Origin: G963667675 sp964291545 | Lineage (GTDB): Bacteria > Chloroflexota > Dehalococcoidia > Lucifugimonadales > UBA3495 | NCBI GenBank assembly: GCA_964291545.2 | Contig: OZ219860.1 | Location: 1,069,448-1,133,447, forward strand | Length of the DNA stretch: 64,000 nucleotides | Direction: 5' to 3' | Shown: piece after piece, positions 18,078-25,856 of the stretch | How positions within the stretch are numbered: position 1 is the stretch's first letter | How the letters are laid out: every line of letters begins with the position of its first letter | Notes under the pieces: generated by a model | Databases searched by the model: none | What the model was told of the DNA's origin: nothing | Seen by the model: only the letters and a program-made list of their open reading frames with translations | Position numbers and translations under genes: made by a program

Positions 18078-18297
18078 CTGGCCACCTCCTGGTCCGCCTG
18101 GAGAGGGTTGGAGGGGCAGGGAGTCTTTTTTCCTGTGCCATTTTGAGACATTTAGAGCCATGGGGCCTCAGTGGCCGGTTTTTTAGACTAGGCAGGGTGA
18201 CCCACTGCCCGTTTACAGGGTAGATGGTGGGTGTGGGGGTGCGCAAGGGGCAAACTGTCAGTAGGCTGGGTGGGGTGGGTTCTCCTGCACGCGCGCC

Positions 18298-18343
18298 GGC
18301 TGTCCGTTCCCCCTTCGATTTCCCTCAGGACGAACGGACAGCC
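18298..18343. repeat. Family B dispersed palindrome
   Basis: A 12-base arm, GGCTGTCCGTTC, pairs with GAACGGACAGCC around a conserved centre (cccccttcgatttccctcag). This is one copy of a repeat that recurs throughout the window. The arms differ between copies but remain complementary. Confidence 0.9.
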
Positions 18344-18416
18344 TAGCTGGGTACTGGCGGACGCGGTGAGGGCGGGGAGGACCGGCTGGGGGCGCGCCGC
18401 CGGAGGGAATGCTACG

Positions 18417-18470
18417 GTGTTGGTGGGCAGGCGCTCTGGATTCCGGCTCGGGGGCCGGAATGACGGGTTG
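18417..18470. repeat. Family A dispersed palindrome
   Basis: One copy of a unit (tgctacggtgttggtgggca, then the hairpin ATTCCGGC-tcgggg-GCCGGAAT, then gacgggttggggg). Three tandem copies lie at 20897-21143. The rest of 18078-18608 holds no gene that I can support. Confidence 0.9.
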
Positions 18471-18608
18471 GGGGCGAGGGTTTGTTGTAAGTGGTGGGGG
18501 TATTTGCTACCATGATTGGGGAAGGGGCTGTGGGTCGTACGGGCCTTTCAGGACCGGGACCGCGGGCCTCTTTCTTCATCCTTGGGGTTTCACAGGGATG
18601 CTTGACGA

Positions 18609-18686
18609 GGCGAGCGTAGCCAAGGGGTCCAAGGCGCCTGTCTGTGGCACAGGAGATCACGGGTTCGAATCCCGTCGCTCGCCCCA
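18609..18686 (+). tRNA. tRNA-His (anticodon GTG)
   Basis: The acceptor gcgagcg (18610-18616) pairs with cgctcgc (18676-18682). The anticodon stem cctgt/acagg encloses ctGTGgc, and the T arm is acggg-ttcgaat-cccgt. The base before the acceptor is G, facing discriminator C at 18683, which is the G-1:C73 identity pair of tRNA-His. The CCA end (18684-18686) is encoded. All four arms fold. Confidence 0.96.
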
Positions 18687-18708
18687 ATGGAACGGACCTA
18701 TCTCGTAC

Positions 18709-18784
18709 GCGCTCGTAGCTCAATGGATAGAGCACTGGGCTTCGGACCCAGGGGTTGCGGGTTCGACTCCTGCCGGGCGCGCCA
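18709..18784 (+). tRNA. tRNA-Arg (anticodon TCG)
   Basis: The acceptor gcgctcg (18709-18715) pairs with cgggcgc (18774-18780), allowing one G-T pair. The D arm is gctc/gagc, the anticodon stem ctggg/cccag encloses ctTCGga, and the T arm is gcggg-ttcgact-cctgc. The discriminator is G and the CCA is encoded. It decodes CGA. It lies 22 bases after tRNA-His, so the two are probably co-transcribed. Confidence 0.96.
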
Positions 18785-18940
18785 TATTGGCATCAAGAAG
18801 AGGGGACCATACTGGCCCGTGCCATACCGGTCACCCCCGAATTCTGTGAGTGCTTCCGTCTCAGGCCTCAAGGAGATAGGCTCTGCCGGGGTATCCTCAT
18901 AAACCCGGGGAGAGGCAGGAACCCTCAAGTCAACCGGCCA

Positions 18941-19537
18941 CTAGTATTTGTTTGGCCGATAGTCGTTCCAGTCCCGGCAGGCGTCGTAGGCGGCCCGGTC
19001 GATATAGACCCAATGCGTCCCGGGGACTCCCCTCCGATGCTTCCTGGATGTGTTTTCGCCGACGGGGAAGGCGGACTCGAACTCCAGTTGCCTGCCCTGG
19101 GTCTTAGCGATAGTCTTCGCCAGTTTAACCGCAGGACCAAAGTCGGAGTCCTTACTAACGATGATGGCAACGTCGTACCGTTTTTCATGTGTAGCCTGGA
19201 CCAAGTCTATGGCCAGGCTCACATCCACCCCTTTCTCCTGTGCATTCCGGCTGATCCTGCCCCGGTAGACGTATATTCCCTCGTTTCTCAAGCGGTCCAG
19301 CTTATTGGTCCAGAACCAGTACAGGCTTGGCTTGGCATTTCTGTCGTGGACACCCGTGTGGAAGCGAACTTCTTCCAGAGTCCGGCCAGGACTTAACGAG
19401 GCCAGGCGTAGTGCCAGCTTCTGTACGTCGTAGCTAGGCCAGTTGTAGGGAGACGAAGGGTCAGAAGGCGAAGCACTCCAAACGGCCTTCGCAGTCCGAA
19501 ACAGGTTCTGTCCATCAAAGAACGCGATAGTACGCAT
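18941..19537 (-). CDS. NYN-domain (PIN-like) ribonuclease
   Basis: NYN proteins are PIN-fold metal-dependent ribonucleases. Seen in 198 residues: the first acidic motif MRTIAFFDGQNLFRTAK with D9 and N11, the central EKGVDVSLAIDLVQATH block with D residues, and the third acidic motif VAIIVSKDSDFGPAV. These are the standard catalytic acids of the LabA/NYN group. The start ATG at 19535-19537 is only 5 bases after a GC hairpin followed by seven T residues, and it has no clear SD. The RNA target is unknown. An RNA-decay or regulatory role is inferred. Confidence 0.87.
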   Translation of the reverse strand: MRTIAFFDGQNLFRTAKAVWSASPSDPSSPYNWPSYDVQKLALRLASLSPGRTLEEVRFHTGVHDRNAKPSLYWFWTNKLDRLRNEGIYVYRGRISRNAQEKGVDVSLAIDLVQATHEKRYDVAIIVSKDSDFGPAVKLAKTIAKTQGRQLEFESAFPVGENTSRKHRRGVPGTHWVYIDRAAYDACRDWNDYRPNKY

Positions 19538-19540
19538 GGC

Positions 19541-19590
19541 AAAAAAACACCCGCCCGTGGAGAGTGGCGGAGCCACTTCCTGCGGACGGG
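19541..19590 (-). terminator. Terminator-like hairpin in the NYN leader
   Basis: Read on the minus strand, a long imperfect stem (19550-19590, with the apical AGTGGC-TCC-GCCACT) is followed by GTGTTTTTTT at 19541-19549. This has the form of an intrinsic terminator, but it sits between the gene's promoter and its ATG. It may act as an attenuator or as a cleavable leader. Confidence 0.6.
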
Positions 19591-19606
19591 GAGCAATTCA
19601 TATATG

Positions 19607-19636
19607 ATAGTAACATCTGGGTTGCAGAAGAGTCAA
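19607..19636 (-). promoter_or_regulatory. Promoter for the NYN gene
   Basis: On the minus strand TTGACT (19631-19636) and TACTAT (19607-19612) are 18 bases apart. Transcription should begin near 19600, so the leader is about 62 bases and consists almost wholly of the hairpin and T-run. Confidence 0.6.
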
Positions 19637-19795
19637 ACCGAAGTCGGTCGGCGGTCACGAGCCCCGCTATTGGAAACAGCAACGGGCCAATGAATTGAAC
19701 CGTAGCGATCATAGAATCCACAAACGCGATGGCCCTACGGAAGGCCGGTGCCGCGAATCGTCCCGCGCCAAACGCGCGCCGACAGGAGACCCTCG

Positions 19796-20746
19796 GTGCG
19801 GGTATTAGTTACGGGGGCTACGGGGTTTTTGGGGCGGCGGGTTGTGCCGGCGCTGATGGAGCGCAGGCATGAGGTTGCGTGCCTGGTGCATCGGCCGGGC
19901 CGGGAGCGGATATTTCCGCCGCGGACGGTGGACGTGCACTACGGCAACGTGATGGCGCCGGATACCCTGCCCTCGGCGTTCCAGGACGCGGACGCGGTGG
20001 TGCACCTGGTGGGGATCATCCGCAGGCGAAGGCGCTCGGCGTTCGACCAGGTGAACCGGCAGGGAGTGGCCAACGTGGCGGCGGCGGCCAAGGAGAGCGG
20101 CGTCAAGCACGTGGCGCTGGTGAGCGCACTGGGGGCCGCGGAAGACCGCGCGTACCCGTATTTGCACAGCAAGTGGCAGGGCGAGCGGGTCCTGGTCAAC
20201 AGCGGGGTGCCCTATACGATCATCAGGCCGTCTATTGTGTTCGGAGAGGGGGATGAGTTCCTGAACAGCCTGGCGGCGCTGGTCAGGGTATTGCCGATTA
20301 CGCCGATAATCGGGTCAGGGAGGAACAGGCTTCAACCCATTTCCGCGGACGACCTGGCCCGGTGCGTGGCCCTGTCGGTGGGGCGAGAAGACCTCAAGGG
20401 AAGGACCCTGGAACTGGGCGGACCGCAACAACTGAGCTACGAAGAGATCGTGAGCGTTGTGGCCCAGGCCCTGGGCGTGAGGCGACCCAGGATCCACGTC
20501 CCGGCCTTGATTATGAACGTCCTGGTCTCGGTAATAGAGTTATTCTTGCCGCGGCCGCCCATCACCTCGGACCAACTGCGGATGATGGCCATTCGCAACG
20601 TCGCCGAGCCGGACGCCGTGGAGAAGGCCTTCGGGTTTACCCCCCAGGGGCTGGAAGGTAACACTGGTTACGTCAAGTCGGTGGGGATGGGGGACGGGAT
20701 ATCGATACTGACCGGGAAGATGCCCCGTCGGATTCGCGACCACTGA
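19796..20746 (+). CDS. Atypical SDR, complex I NDUFA9-like NAD(P)-binding protein
   Basis: The Rossmann-fold start VRVLVTGATGFLGRRVVPAL gives the GxxGxxG nucleotide site. Further blocks are DADAVVHLVGIIRRR, ALVSALGAAEDRAYPYLHSKW (where the usual YxxxK appears as YLHSK), and YTIIRPSIVFGEGDEF. This pattern belongs to the NDUFA9-like group of atypical short-chain dehydrogenases. The GTG start at 19796 has AGGAG 8 bases upstream. The protein has 316 residues. Its substrate is unknown, and bacterial relatives are usually annotated only as NAD-dependent epimerases. Confidence 0.85.
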   Translation: MRVLVTGATGFLGRRVVPALMERRHEVACLVHRPGRERIFPPRTVDVHYGNVMAPDTLPSAFQDADAVVHLVGIIRRRRRSAFDQVNRQGVANVAAAAKESGVKHVALVSALGAAEDRAYPYLHSKWQGERVLVNSGVPYTIIRPSIVFGEGDEFLNSLAALVRVLPITPIIGSGRNRLQPISADDLARCVALSVGREDLKGRTLELGGPQQLSYEEIVSVVAQALGVRRPRIHVPALIMNVLVSVIELFLPRPPITSDQLRMMAIRNVAEPDAVEKAFGFTPQGLEGNTGYVKSVGMGDGISILTGKMPRRIRDH

Positions 20747-20754
20747 GGGTGGGG

Positions 20755-21206
20755 TTGTTCCTGCGCTGGCGCCGGCTGCCCGTGCGCCCTTCGATTTCCC
20801 CCTTCGAGAGCCTCAGGACAGGCTCTGGACGAATGGACGGCCTAGTTGGGTCCAGGCGGGCGCGTTGAGGGCGGGGGGCGAACGGTTGGGGGACGCCGGA
20901 GGGAATGCTACGATGTTGGTGGGCAGGCGCTCTAGATTCCGGCTCGGGGGCCGGAATGACGGGTTGGGGGCGCGCCGCCGGAGGGAATGCTACGATGTTG
21001 GTGGGCAGGCGCTCTGGATTCCGGCTCGGGGGCCGGAATGACGGGTTGGGGGCGCGCCGCCGGAGAGAATGCTACGGTGTTGGTGGGCAGGCGCTCTAGA
21101 TTCCGGCTCGGGGGCCGGAATGACGGGTTGGGGGCGGCTGTTGTTCTCCCGCATACGTGCCGGCTGACCGTTCCCCCTTCGAGAGCCTCTGGACGAACGG
21201 TCAGCC
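20755..21206. repeat. Repeat block: family B, three tandem 82-bp family A units, family B
   Basis: A family B copy with an imperfect stem lies near 20765-20852. Family A units then repeat with an exact 82-base period (matching positions 20905, 20987 and 21069), differing by only a few bases. A family B hairpin at 21162-21206 has arms GGCTGACCGTTC and GAACGGTCAGCC. The block fills the 580-base gap before folC. Open frames inside it are repeat translations, not genes. Confidence 0.92.
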
Positions 21207-21326
21207 TCGTTGGTCGATGCGGAGCGTTGGGGGTGCGGGACGAACGGGGGCGGGGTGATCTGGCTGGCCATGTACGAATATTTGCGCGCCAGTGGGTATT
21301 GGCGATAGCGGCGGAGTCTGTAGAGA

Positions 21327-22757
21327 TTGGACTACAGGGATTCGATTGACCGGCTGATGTCCCTGGTGGACCACGAGAGGACCAGCCACGCGGGCCCTCG
21401 GCAGAAGGTCATCTACGACCTGAGCCGCGTGCAGGCCCTGCTGGGGCTGTTGGGCAATCCGCAGGCGGCGGCGCGGTCGATTCACGTTGCGGGGACCAAG
21501 GGGAAGGGAAGCACGGCGGCCCTTTGCGACGCGGCGCTGCATGCCGCTGGGTATAAGACCGGGTTCTATTCGTCACCCCACCTGCACAGCTTCAGAGAGC
21601 GGATCCGCATGGACTCCCAGCCTATCGGCGAGGCTGCATTCGCGGGGCTGGTGGAAAAGCTGTGGCCGCTCCATGAAGCGGTGAGCGAAGATTCGCCGCT
21701 GGGTCCGGTGACGTTGTTCGAGTTCATGACGGCCATGGCTTTTGAGGGTTTCAGCAAGGCCAAGGTGGACTTTCAGACGGTAGAGGTGGGGCTGGGCGGG
21801 CGGCTGGACGCAACGAACGTGCTGGAGCCGGACGTCTGCGTAATCACGCCGGTCAGCCTGGACCACACGGCGATACTGGGGGACTCGCTGGGCGAGATCG
21901 CCTCGGAAAAGGCGGGCATCATCAAGAAGGGTTCGCCGGTGGTGATAGCCCCTCAATCCCAAGAGGCGGCGGACGTGGTCGAGAGGGTGTGCCAGCGACA
22001 CGCAGCCCGGCCGATACACGTAGGCCGGGACGTGACCTGGGAAAGCCATGCTTCGGGCCCTGAGGGGCAGGGCTTTGCGGTGAACGGGCGTTGGGGCCGG
22101 TACGAGTTGACGACGCCCCTGCTGGGGAACCACCAACTGGAGAACGCAGCGGCGGCGGTAGCCGCGCTGGAGGTATTGACGGAGCAGGGCTACCGGATTC
22201 CCCCGGACGCTATCCAGAGGGGCTTTGCCAGCGTATCATGGCCTTGCCGCATGGAAGTGCTGTCCAGGCACCCGGCGGTGATGGCGGACGGAGCGCATAA
22301 CCTGCATTCCATGAATGCGCTGCTGGAGTCGCTGCCGCGGTACCTGGAATACGATAAATTGATCGTCGCGGCGGGGTTCTCCAGAGACAAGAACGTAGAA
22401 GACATGGTGCAGAGGCTGGCAGAGGACGGGCCTACGGTGTTTACGACCCGTTCCCGGCACCCGCGTTCGATGTCCCCCGACACTGCGGCGTCGCTGTTCA
22501 GAGACCGGGGCATTCCGGCGGAGGCGACGGAGGGAACGGCGGAAGCGTTGGAGCGGGCGTTGGCCGTCGCCGGGCAGAATGACCTGGTGCTGGCCACGGG
22601 GTCGTTGTTCGTGGCGGCGGAGGCAAGGGAGGCGATGCTGGGAATCGAGCCGGAGATTTATCCCGACCTGCTGCCCGGGGAACAGAAGTCTCCCCAAAGC
22701 GCGACAATGGAGGCGGGCCAGGAGGATTTGGACCTAAACCCTGGGGTGCAGAGTTGA
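21327..22757 (+). CDS. folC: Folylpolyglutamate/dihydrofolate synthase
   Basis: FolC ligates glutamate to dihydropteroate and/or folates using ATP. In 476 residues, the Mur-ligase P-loop appears as VAGTKGKGSTAAL near residues 53-65, followed by TGFYSSPHLHSFRERI, EVGLGGRLDATN near 147, and VISLDHTAILG-type Mg2+/ATP residues (SLDHTAILGDSLGEIASEKAGIIK). The C-terminal ligase domain has VMADGAHN. The start is a TTG at 21327. The stop overlaps the fabF start by 4 bases, which suggests coupling. Confidence 0.94.
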   Translation: MDYRDSIDRLMSLVDHERTSHAGPRQKVIYDLSRVQALLGLLGNPQAAARSIHVAGTKGKGSTAALCDAALHAAGYKTGFYSSPHLHSFRERIRMDSQPIGEAAFAGLVEKLWPLHEAVSEDSPLGPVTLFEFMTAMAFEGFSKAKVDFQTVEVGLGGRLDATNVLEPDVCVITPVSLDHTAILGDSLGEIASEKAGIIKKGSPVVIAPQSQEAADVVERVCQRHAARPIHVGRDVTWESHASGPEGQGFAVNGRWGRYELTTPLLGNHQLENAAAAVAALEVLTEQGYRIPPDAIQRGFASVSWPCRMEVLSRHPAVMADGAHNLHSMNALLESLPRYLEYDKLIVAAGFSRDKNVEDMVQRLAEDGPTVFTTRSRHPRSMSPDTAASLFRDRGIPAEATEGTAEALERALAVAGQNDLVLATGSLFVAAEAREAMLGIEPEIYPDLLPGEQKSPQSATMEAGQEDLDLNPGVQS

Positions 22758-24007
22758 TCAAGCCTAAAGTAGTAATAACGGGAATTGGGGCGATTACGCC
22801 GCTGGGGCGGACCGCCGACGCCTTCTGGGAAGGGCTGGCAGCGGGCAGGTCGGGGATAGGGCCCATGACCCTGTGCGATCCGACGGACTATCCATGCCGG
22901 ATCTCCGGGGAAGTCAGCGACTTCGACCCGGAAGAGTATATCAACTCGCGAGAGGCGAGGAGGATGGCCCGGTTTTCGCAGTTGGCGGTGGCGGCGGGCC
23001 TGACCGCGGTGGAGTCGGCCGAACTAGACATGTCCAAGGAAGACCCGTTCCGGGTGGGCGTGGTGCTGGGCAACGGCAACGGCGGGTTCCCCACGCTGGA
23101 GGAGAACTGCCGCATACTGGCGCAGCGGGGCGGGATGAGGATGTCGCCGTTCTTTTTCCCGATGATATTGCCCAACATGGCCACGGCCAACGTGAGCAGG
23201 TTCGTGGGGGCGCAGGGGTACAACTCCACGGCAACCACGGCCTGTGCGGCGTCCAATCAGGCCATGGGCGAGGCGCTGGAAGCGATACGGCGTGGCGCGG
23301 CGGACGTGGCGCTGGCCGGCGGGGCGGAGGCGGGGATTAGCCAGCTGGGGTTGGCGGGCTTCGCAGTGATGCGGGCGTTGAGCACGCGGAACGACGACCC
23401 ACAGGGGGCCAGTCGTCCCTTCGACGCCGACCGGGACGGGTTCGTGCCCGCGGAGGGCTCGGTGATCCTGGTGCTGGAAAGCCTGGAGCACGCGTTGGGT
23501 CGGGGCGCCAATATCCTGGCCGAATTGGCCGGGTTCGGGTGCACCGCCGATGCGTCGCACCCGGTGCAGCCGGAGGAGAGCGGGGCCAGCGCGGCGGAGG
23601 CGATGCGGCGGGCGCTGGAGGACGCGGGGGCGACGCTGGACGAGGTGGACTATATCAACGCCCACGGCACGTCGACGCCGCTGAACGATGCGGTGGAGAC
23701 CGCGGCCATCAAGCGCCTGTTCGGCGAGCGGGCATACGAGATACCGATAAGCTCGACCAAGTCGATGATCGGGCACTCTCTGGGGGCCTCCGGGTCGCTG
23801 GAGGCCGTGGCCTGCGTGAAGTCGATAACCGAGGGGATGGTGCATCCGACGATCAACTACCAGACGCCGGACCCGGAGTGCGATTTGGACTACGTGCCCA
23901 ACGTGGCGAGGAAGCACCGGGTCGACGTTGCGTTATCGAACGCGTTTGGGTTTGGGGGGCAGAACGGGTGTCTGGTGTTCCGGAGGTTTGACGGGGCGGG
24001 GGTTTGA
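22754..24007 (+). CDS. fabF: Beta-ketoacyl-ACP synthase II
   Basis: FabF condenses malonyl-ACP with acyl-ACP in fatty-acid elongation. The 417 residues carry the nucleophile C164 (TTACAASN), H304 (NAHGTSTPLND), K336 and H341 (STKSMIGHSLGA), and a C-terminal glycine-rich NAFGFGGQNG loop. The Cys-His-His triad marks a condensing KS rather than a FabH-type enzyme. The TTG start overlaps the folC stop (TTGA). fabI is about 10.8 kb away in this window. No ACP or malonyltransferase genes are adjacent. Confidence 0.95.
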   Translation: MIKPKVVITGIGAITPLGRTADAFWEGLAAGRSGIGPMTLCDPTDYPCRISGEVSDFDPEEYINSREARRMARFSQLAVAAGLTAVESAELDMSKEDPFRVGVVLGNGNGGFPTLEENCRILAQRGGMRMSPFFFPMILPNMATANVSRFVGAQGYNSTATTACAASNQAMGEALEAIRRGAADVALAGGAEAGISQLGLAGFAVMRALSTRNDDPQGASRPFDADRDGFVPAEGSVILVLESLEHALGRGANILAELAGFGCTADASHPVQPEESGASAAEAMRRALEDAGATLDEVDYINAHGTSTPLNDAVETAAIKRLFGERAYEIPISSTKSMIGHSLGASGSLEAVACVKSITEGMVHPTINYQTPDPECDLDYVPNVARKHRVDVALSNAFGFGGQNGCLVFRRFDGAGV

Positions 24008-24095
24008 GGGTGGTGGGGTGACAACCCCCGCCCGCCCGTGCGCCCTTCGAGAGCCTCAGGACGAACGGACGGGTTAGGCTCAAGGGAATGGACGA

Positions 24096-24273
24096 GGTGG
24101 CATCACCCAGCCTGTCAGTCCGAGGAGCTTGCGACTAGGAATCTAAAGCTCCCCCGGCTCCGGCCACGATTGAGGGACCCCGGTGCGGCGCGGCGCCGGA
24201 GGGGATGCGACGTTGTTGGTGAACAGGCTCTCTGGATTCCGGCTCGGCGGCCAGAATGACGGGTTGGGGCGCG
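24096..24273. repeat. About 178-bp repeat, copy 1, left of the IS110 element
   Basis: The segment begins ggtggcatcacccagcctg, passes through gaggagcttgcgactaggaatc (family C) and ends with a family A hairpin. A near-identical copy lies at 25488-25663, on the other side of the IS110 element. A family B half-copy (cgcccttcgatttccctcag) at 24287-24306 forms the left flank of the IS. Confidence 0.88.
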
Positions 24274-24302
24274 GCGCCCGTCCGTGCGCCCTTCGATTTC
24301 CC

Positions 24303-25268
24303 TCAGCAACTGTTTTGTGTAGCAAGGCGGTTGGGGTTCCACGGGGTGTTGTGACGAAGAATGGCATTAAGGATGGTCAAGAGCTTGTGCATGCAGGCTA
24401 TCAAGGCGACTTTCTTGGGTTTGTGTTGAGCCACCAACCGTTGGTAGAAGTCGCGAAGCACCGGATTGCACCGCAAGGCGGCCACCGTGGGCATGTACAG
24501 GGCGGCGCGCACTTGGGACCTGCCGCCCCAGCAGAAACGGGGGCCGTGGCGGAGGCCGCTGTCACGGGCCATGGGGGCCAGGCCCACCAAGGCGGCCAGG
24601 GCCTTGTGGCTGAGGGTGCCCAGTTCCGGCAGCTCCGCCAGAAGGGTGATGCTGAGCGTCGGGCCCACCCCGGGCACGCTGCGCAGCAGCCGCTCCCGCT
24701 CCTGCCAATGGGGAGACTGGTCTATGCGCTGGGTCAAGTCCCGGTCCAAGTCAGCCACTTCCCGGTCCAGCATATCGATGACCCGCTCAATTCGGCCTCG
24801 GACGTTGGTCCGGGCGGGGGCCAGGCGCTGCCGTTCCGCCGTGCGCATCTGGATCAGTTGGCGCCGCCGGGCCACCAATGCCGCCATGTCCAAGTCTTCC
24901 GATGCCGCCGGCGGCTGGGGTTTGACTCCACTGACCCGGCCGTAGCGGGCAATGACCCCTGCGTCCAGACGGTCTGTCTTGGCCAGGATCCCCTGGGACC
25001 GTGCGAAGTCCCGCACTGGGCGGGGATTCACCACCGCCACCGGCAGCCCTGCCTCGCCCAACAGGGAGACCGCCACCCCTTCGTAGCCTCCGGATGCTTC
25101 CAAGACGATGAGGTCCGGACCCAGTACCGCCAGGCCCTGGACCAACTCCGCCAAGCCCTCCGGGTCCTGGGTGACACGCCACTGCTCCCCGCCGGGGTCT
25201 ACTGCTACATCCAGCCAATCCTTGGCTACGTCAATTCCCACAACCTGCCCTTTCTTGGGACGTTCCAT
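24303..25268 (-). CDS. IS110-family transposase (serine-DEDD recombinase)
   Basis: This recombinase moves an IS110 element through a circular form and is guided by a bridge RNA. In 321 residues, the N-terminal DEDD RuvC-like domain shows D13 (GIDVAK), E57 (VLEASGGYEG), D99 and D102 (KTDRLDA). A coiled-coil follows near 125-180, and the C-terminal Transposase_20 domain has the HhH SVPGVGPTLS and the putative nucleophile S251 in GGRSQVRAALY. All catalytic residues are present, so it may be active. Bases 2-3 of the TGA stop lie outside the element, in the target repeat. Confidence 0.95.
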   Translation of the reverse strand: MERPKKGQVVGIDVAKDWLDVAVDPGGEQWRVTQDPEGLAELVQGLAVLGPDLIVLEASGGYEGVAVSLLGEAGLPVAVVNPRPVRDFARSQGILAKTDRLDAGVIARYGRVSGVKPQPPAASEDLDMAALVARRRQLIQMRTAERQRLAPARTNVRGRIERVIDMLDREVADLDRDLTQRIDQSPHWQERERLLRSVPGVGPTLSITLLAELPELGTLSHKALAALVGLAPMARDSGLRHGPRFCWGGRSQVRAALYMPTVAALRCNPVLRDFYQRLVAQHKPKKVALIACMHKLLTILNAILRHNTPWNPNRLATQNSC

Positions 25269-25423
25269 CTACTTCTCCCTCCGGCCCTGCCTTGTGATTC
25301 GGGCTCTCTGCGGCCCTGGCAACTGTTCGGGCTCCATGGGGTATTCGCCGGGGCGACCACGCTGAGGCTCGGCTTTTCGACCTGGGACGAATCGGTCTGC
25401 CCCGCCGTCTCTATTAATATACA
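24305..25423 (-). mobile_element. IS110-type insertion sequence, 1119 bp, inserted in a family B repeat
   Basis: The dinucleotide ag occurs at both junctions: 24305-24306 and 25424-25425 (CT on the transposase strand). Removing the element and one ag joins ccctc-AG-gacgaacgg, which exactly restores the family B consensus. CT is the known core of IS621, a member of this family. There are no long terminal inverted repeats, as expected. Only a core copy remains at each end. The element contains one transposase gene and a 155-base non-coding left part. Confidence 0.92.
25269..25423 (-). ncRNA. Predicted IS110 bridge RNA region
   Basis: This is the non-coding segment 5' of the transposase. On the transposase strand it contains, in order: TTCGTCC (25385-25391), identical to the left target half; CCTCAG (25362-25367), the reverse complement of the right target half; AACAGTTGC (25319-25327), identical to the element's 3' end; and ACAAG (25291-25295), the reverse complement of its 5' end. 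This is the order and polarity of target-loop and donor-loop guides in IS621 bridge RNA. Short stems (GACC/GGTC; GGGC/GCCC) enclose the two pairs. The exact RNA ends are unknown. Confidence 0.8.
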
Positions 25424-25425
25424 AG

Positions 25426-25765
25426 GACGAACGGACGGGCTACTCCCTGGGGCGACGGGACGGGTTAGTCCCAAGGCGAACGGACGGGGTGGCATCACCC
25501 AGCCTGTCAGTCCGAGGAGCTTGCGACGAGGAATCTAAAGCTCTCCCGGCTCCGGCCACGATTGAAGGACCCCGGTGCGGTGCGACGCAGGAGGGAATGC
25601 CACTTTGTTGGTGAACTGGCCCTCTGGATTCCGGCTCGGCGGCCGGAATGACGGGTTGGGGCGCGCCGCCGGAGGGGATGCGACGGTGTTGGTGGACAGG
25701 CGCTCTGGATTCCGGCTCGGGGGCCGGAATGACGGGTTGGGGTGCGGGAATGACGGGGGTGGGGT
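25426..25765. repeat. Repeat block right of the IS110 element
   Basis: This block contains the right half of the interrupted family B copy (gacgaacggacgggct), then copy 2 of the 178-bp repeat (25488-25663) and two family A hairpins near 25625 and 25707. No gene is supported before ruvB. Confidence 0.9.
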
Positions 25766-25856
25766 GACGGGAGCGCCTTGACCCACCCTTAACTCCTGCC
25801 TAGAATGGGTTGTCAGGCAGACTCTATTCGGTGTTGCGGCGGTGTTGAGAGAGCCT

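Noticed and set aside
20905..21349. Open frames reading MLRCWWAGALDSGSGAGMTGW
   Set aside because: Produced by the 82-bp tandem repeat. No ribosome site and no independent conservation.
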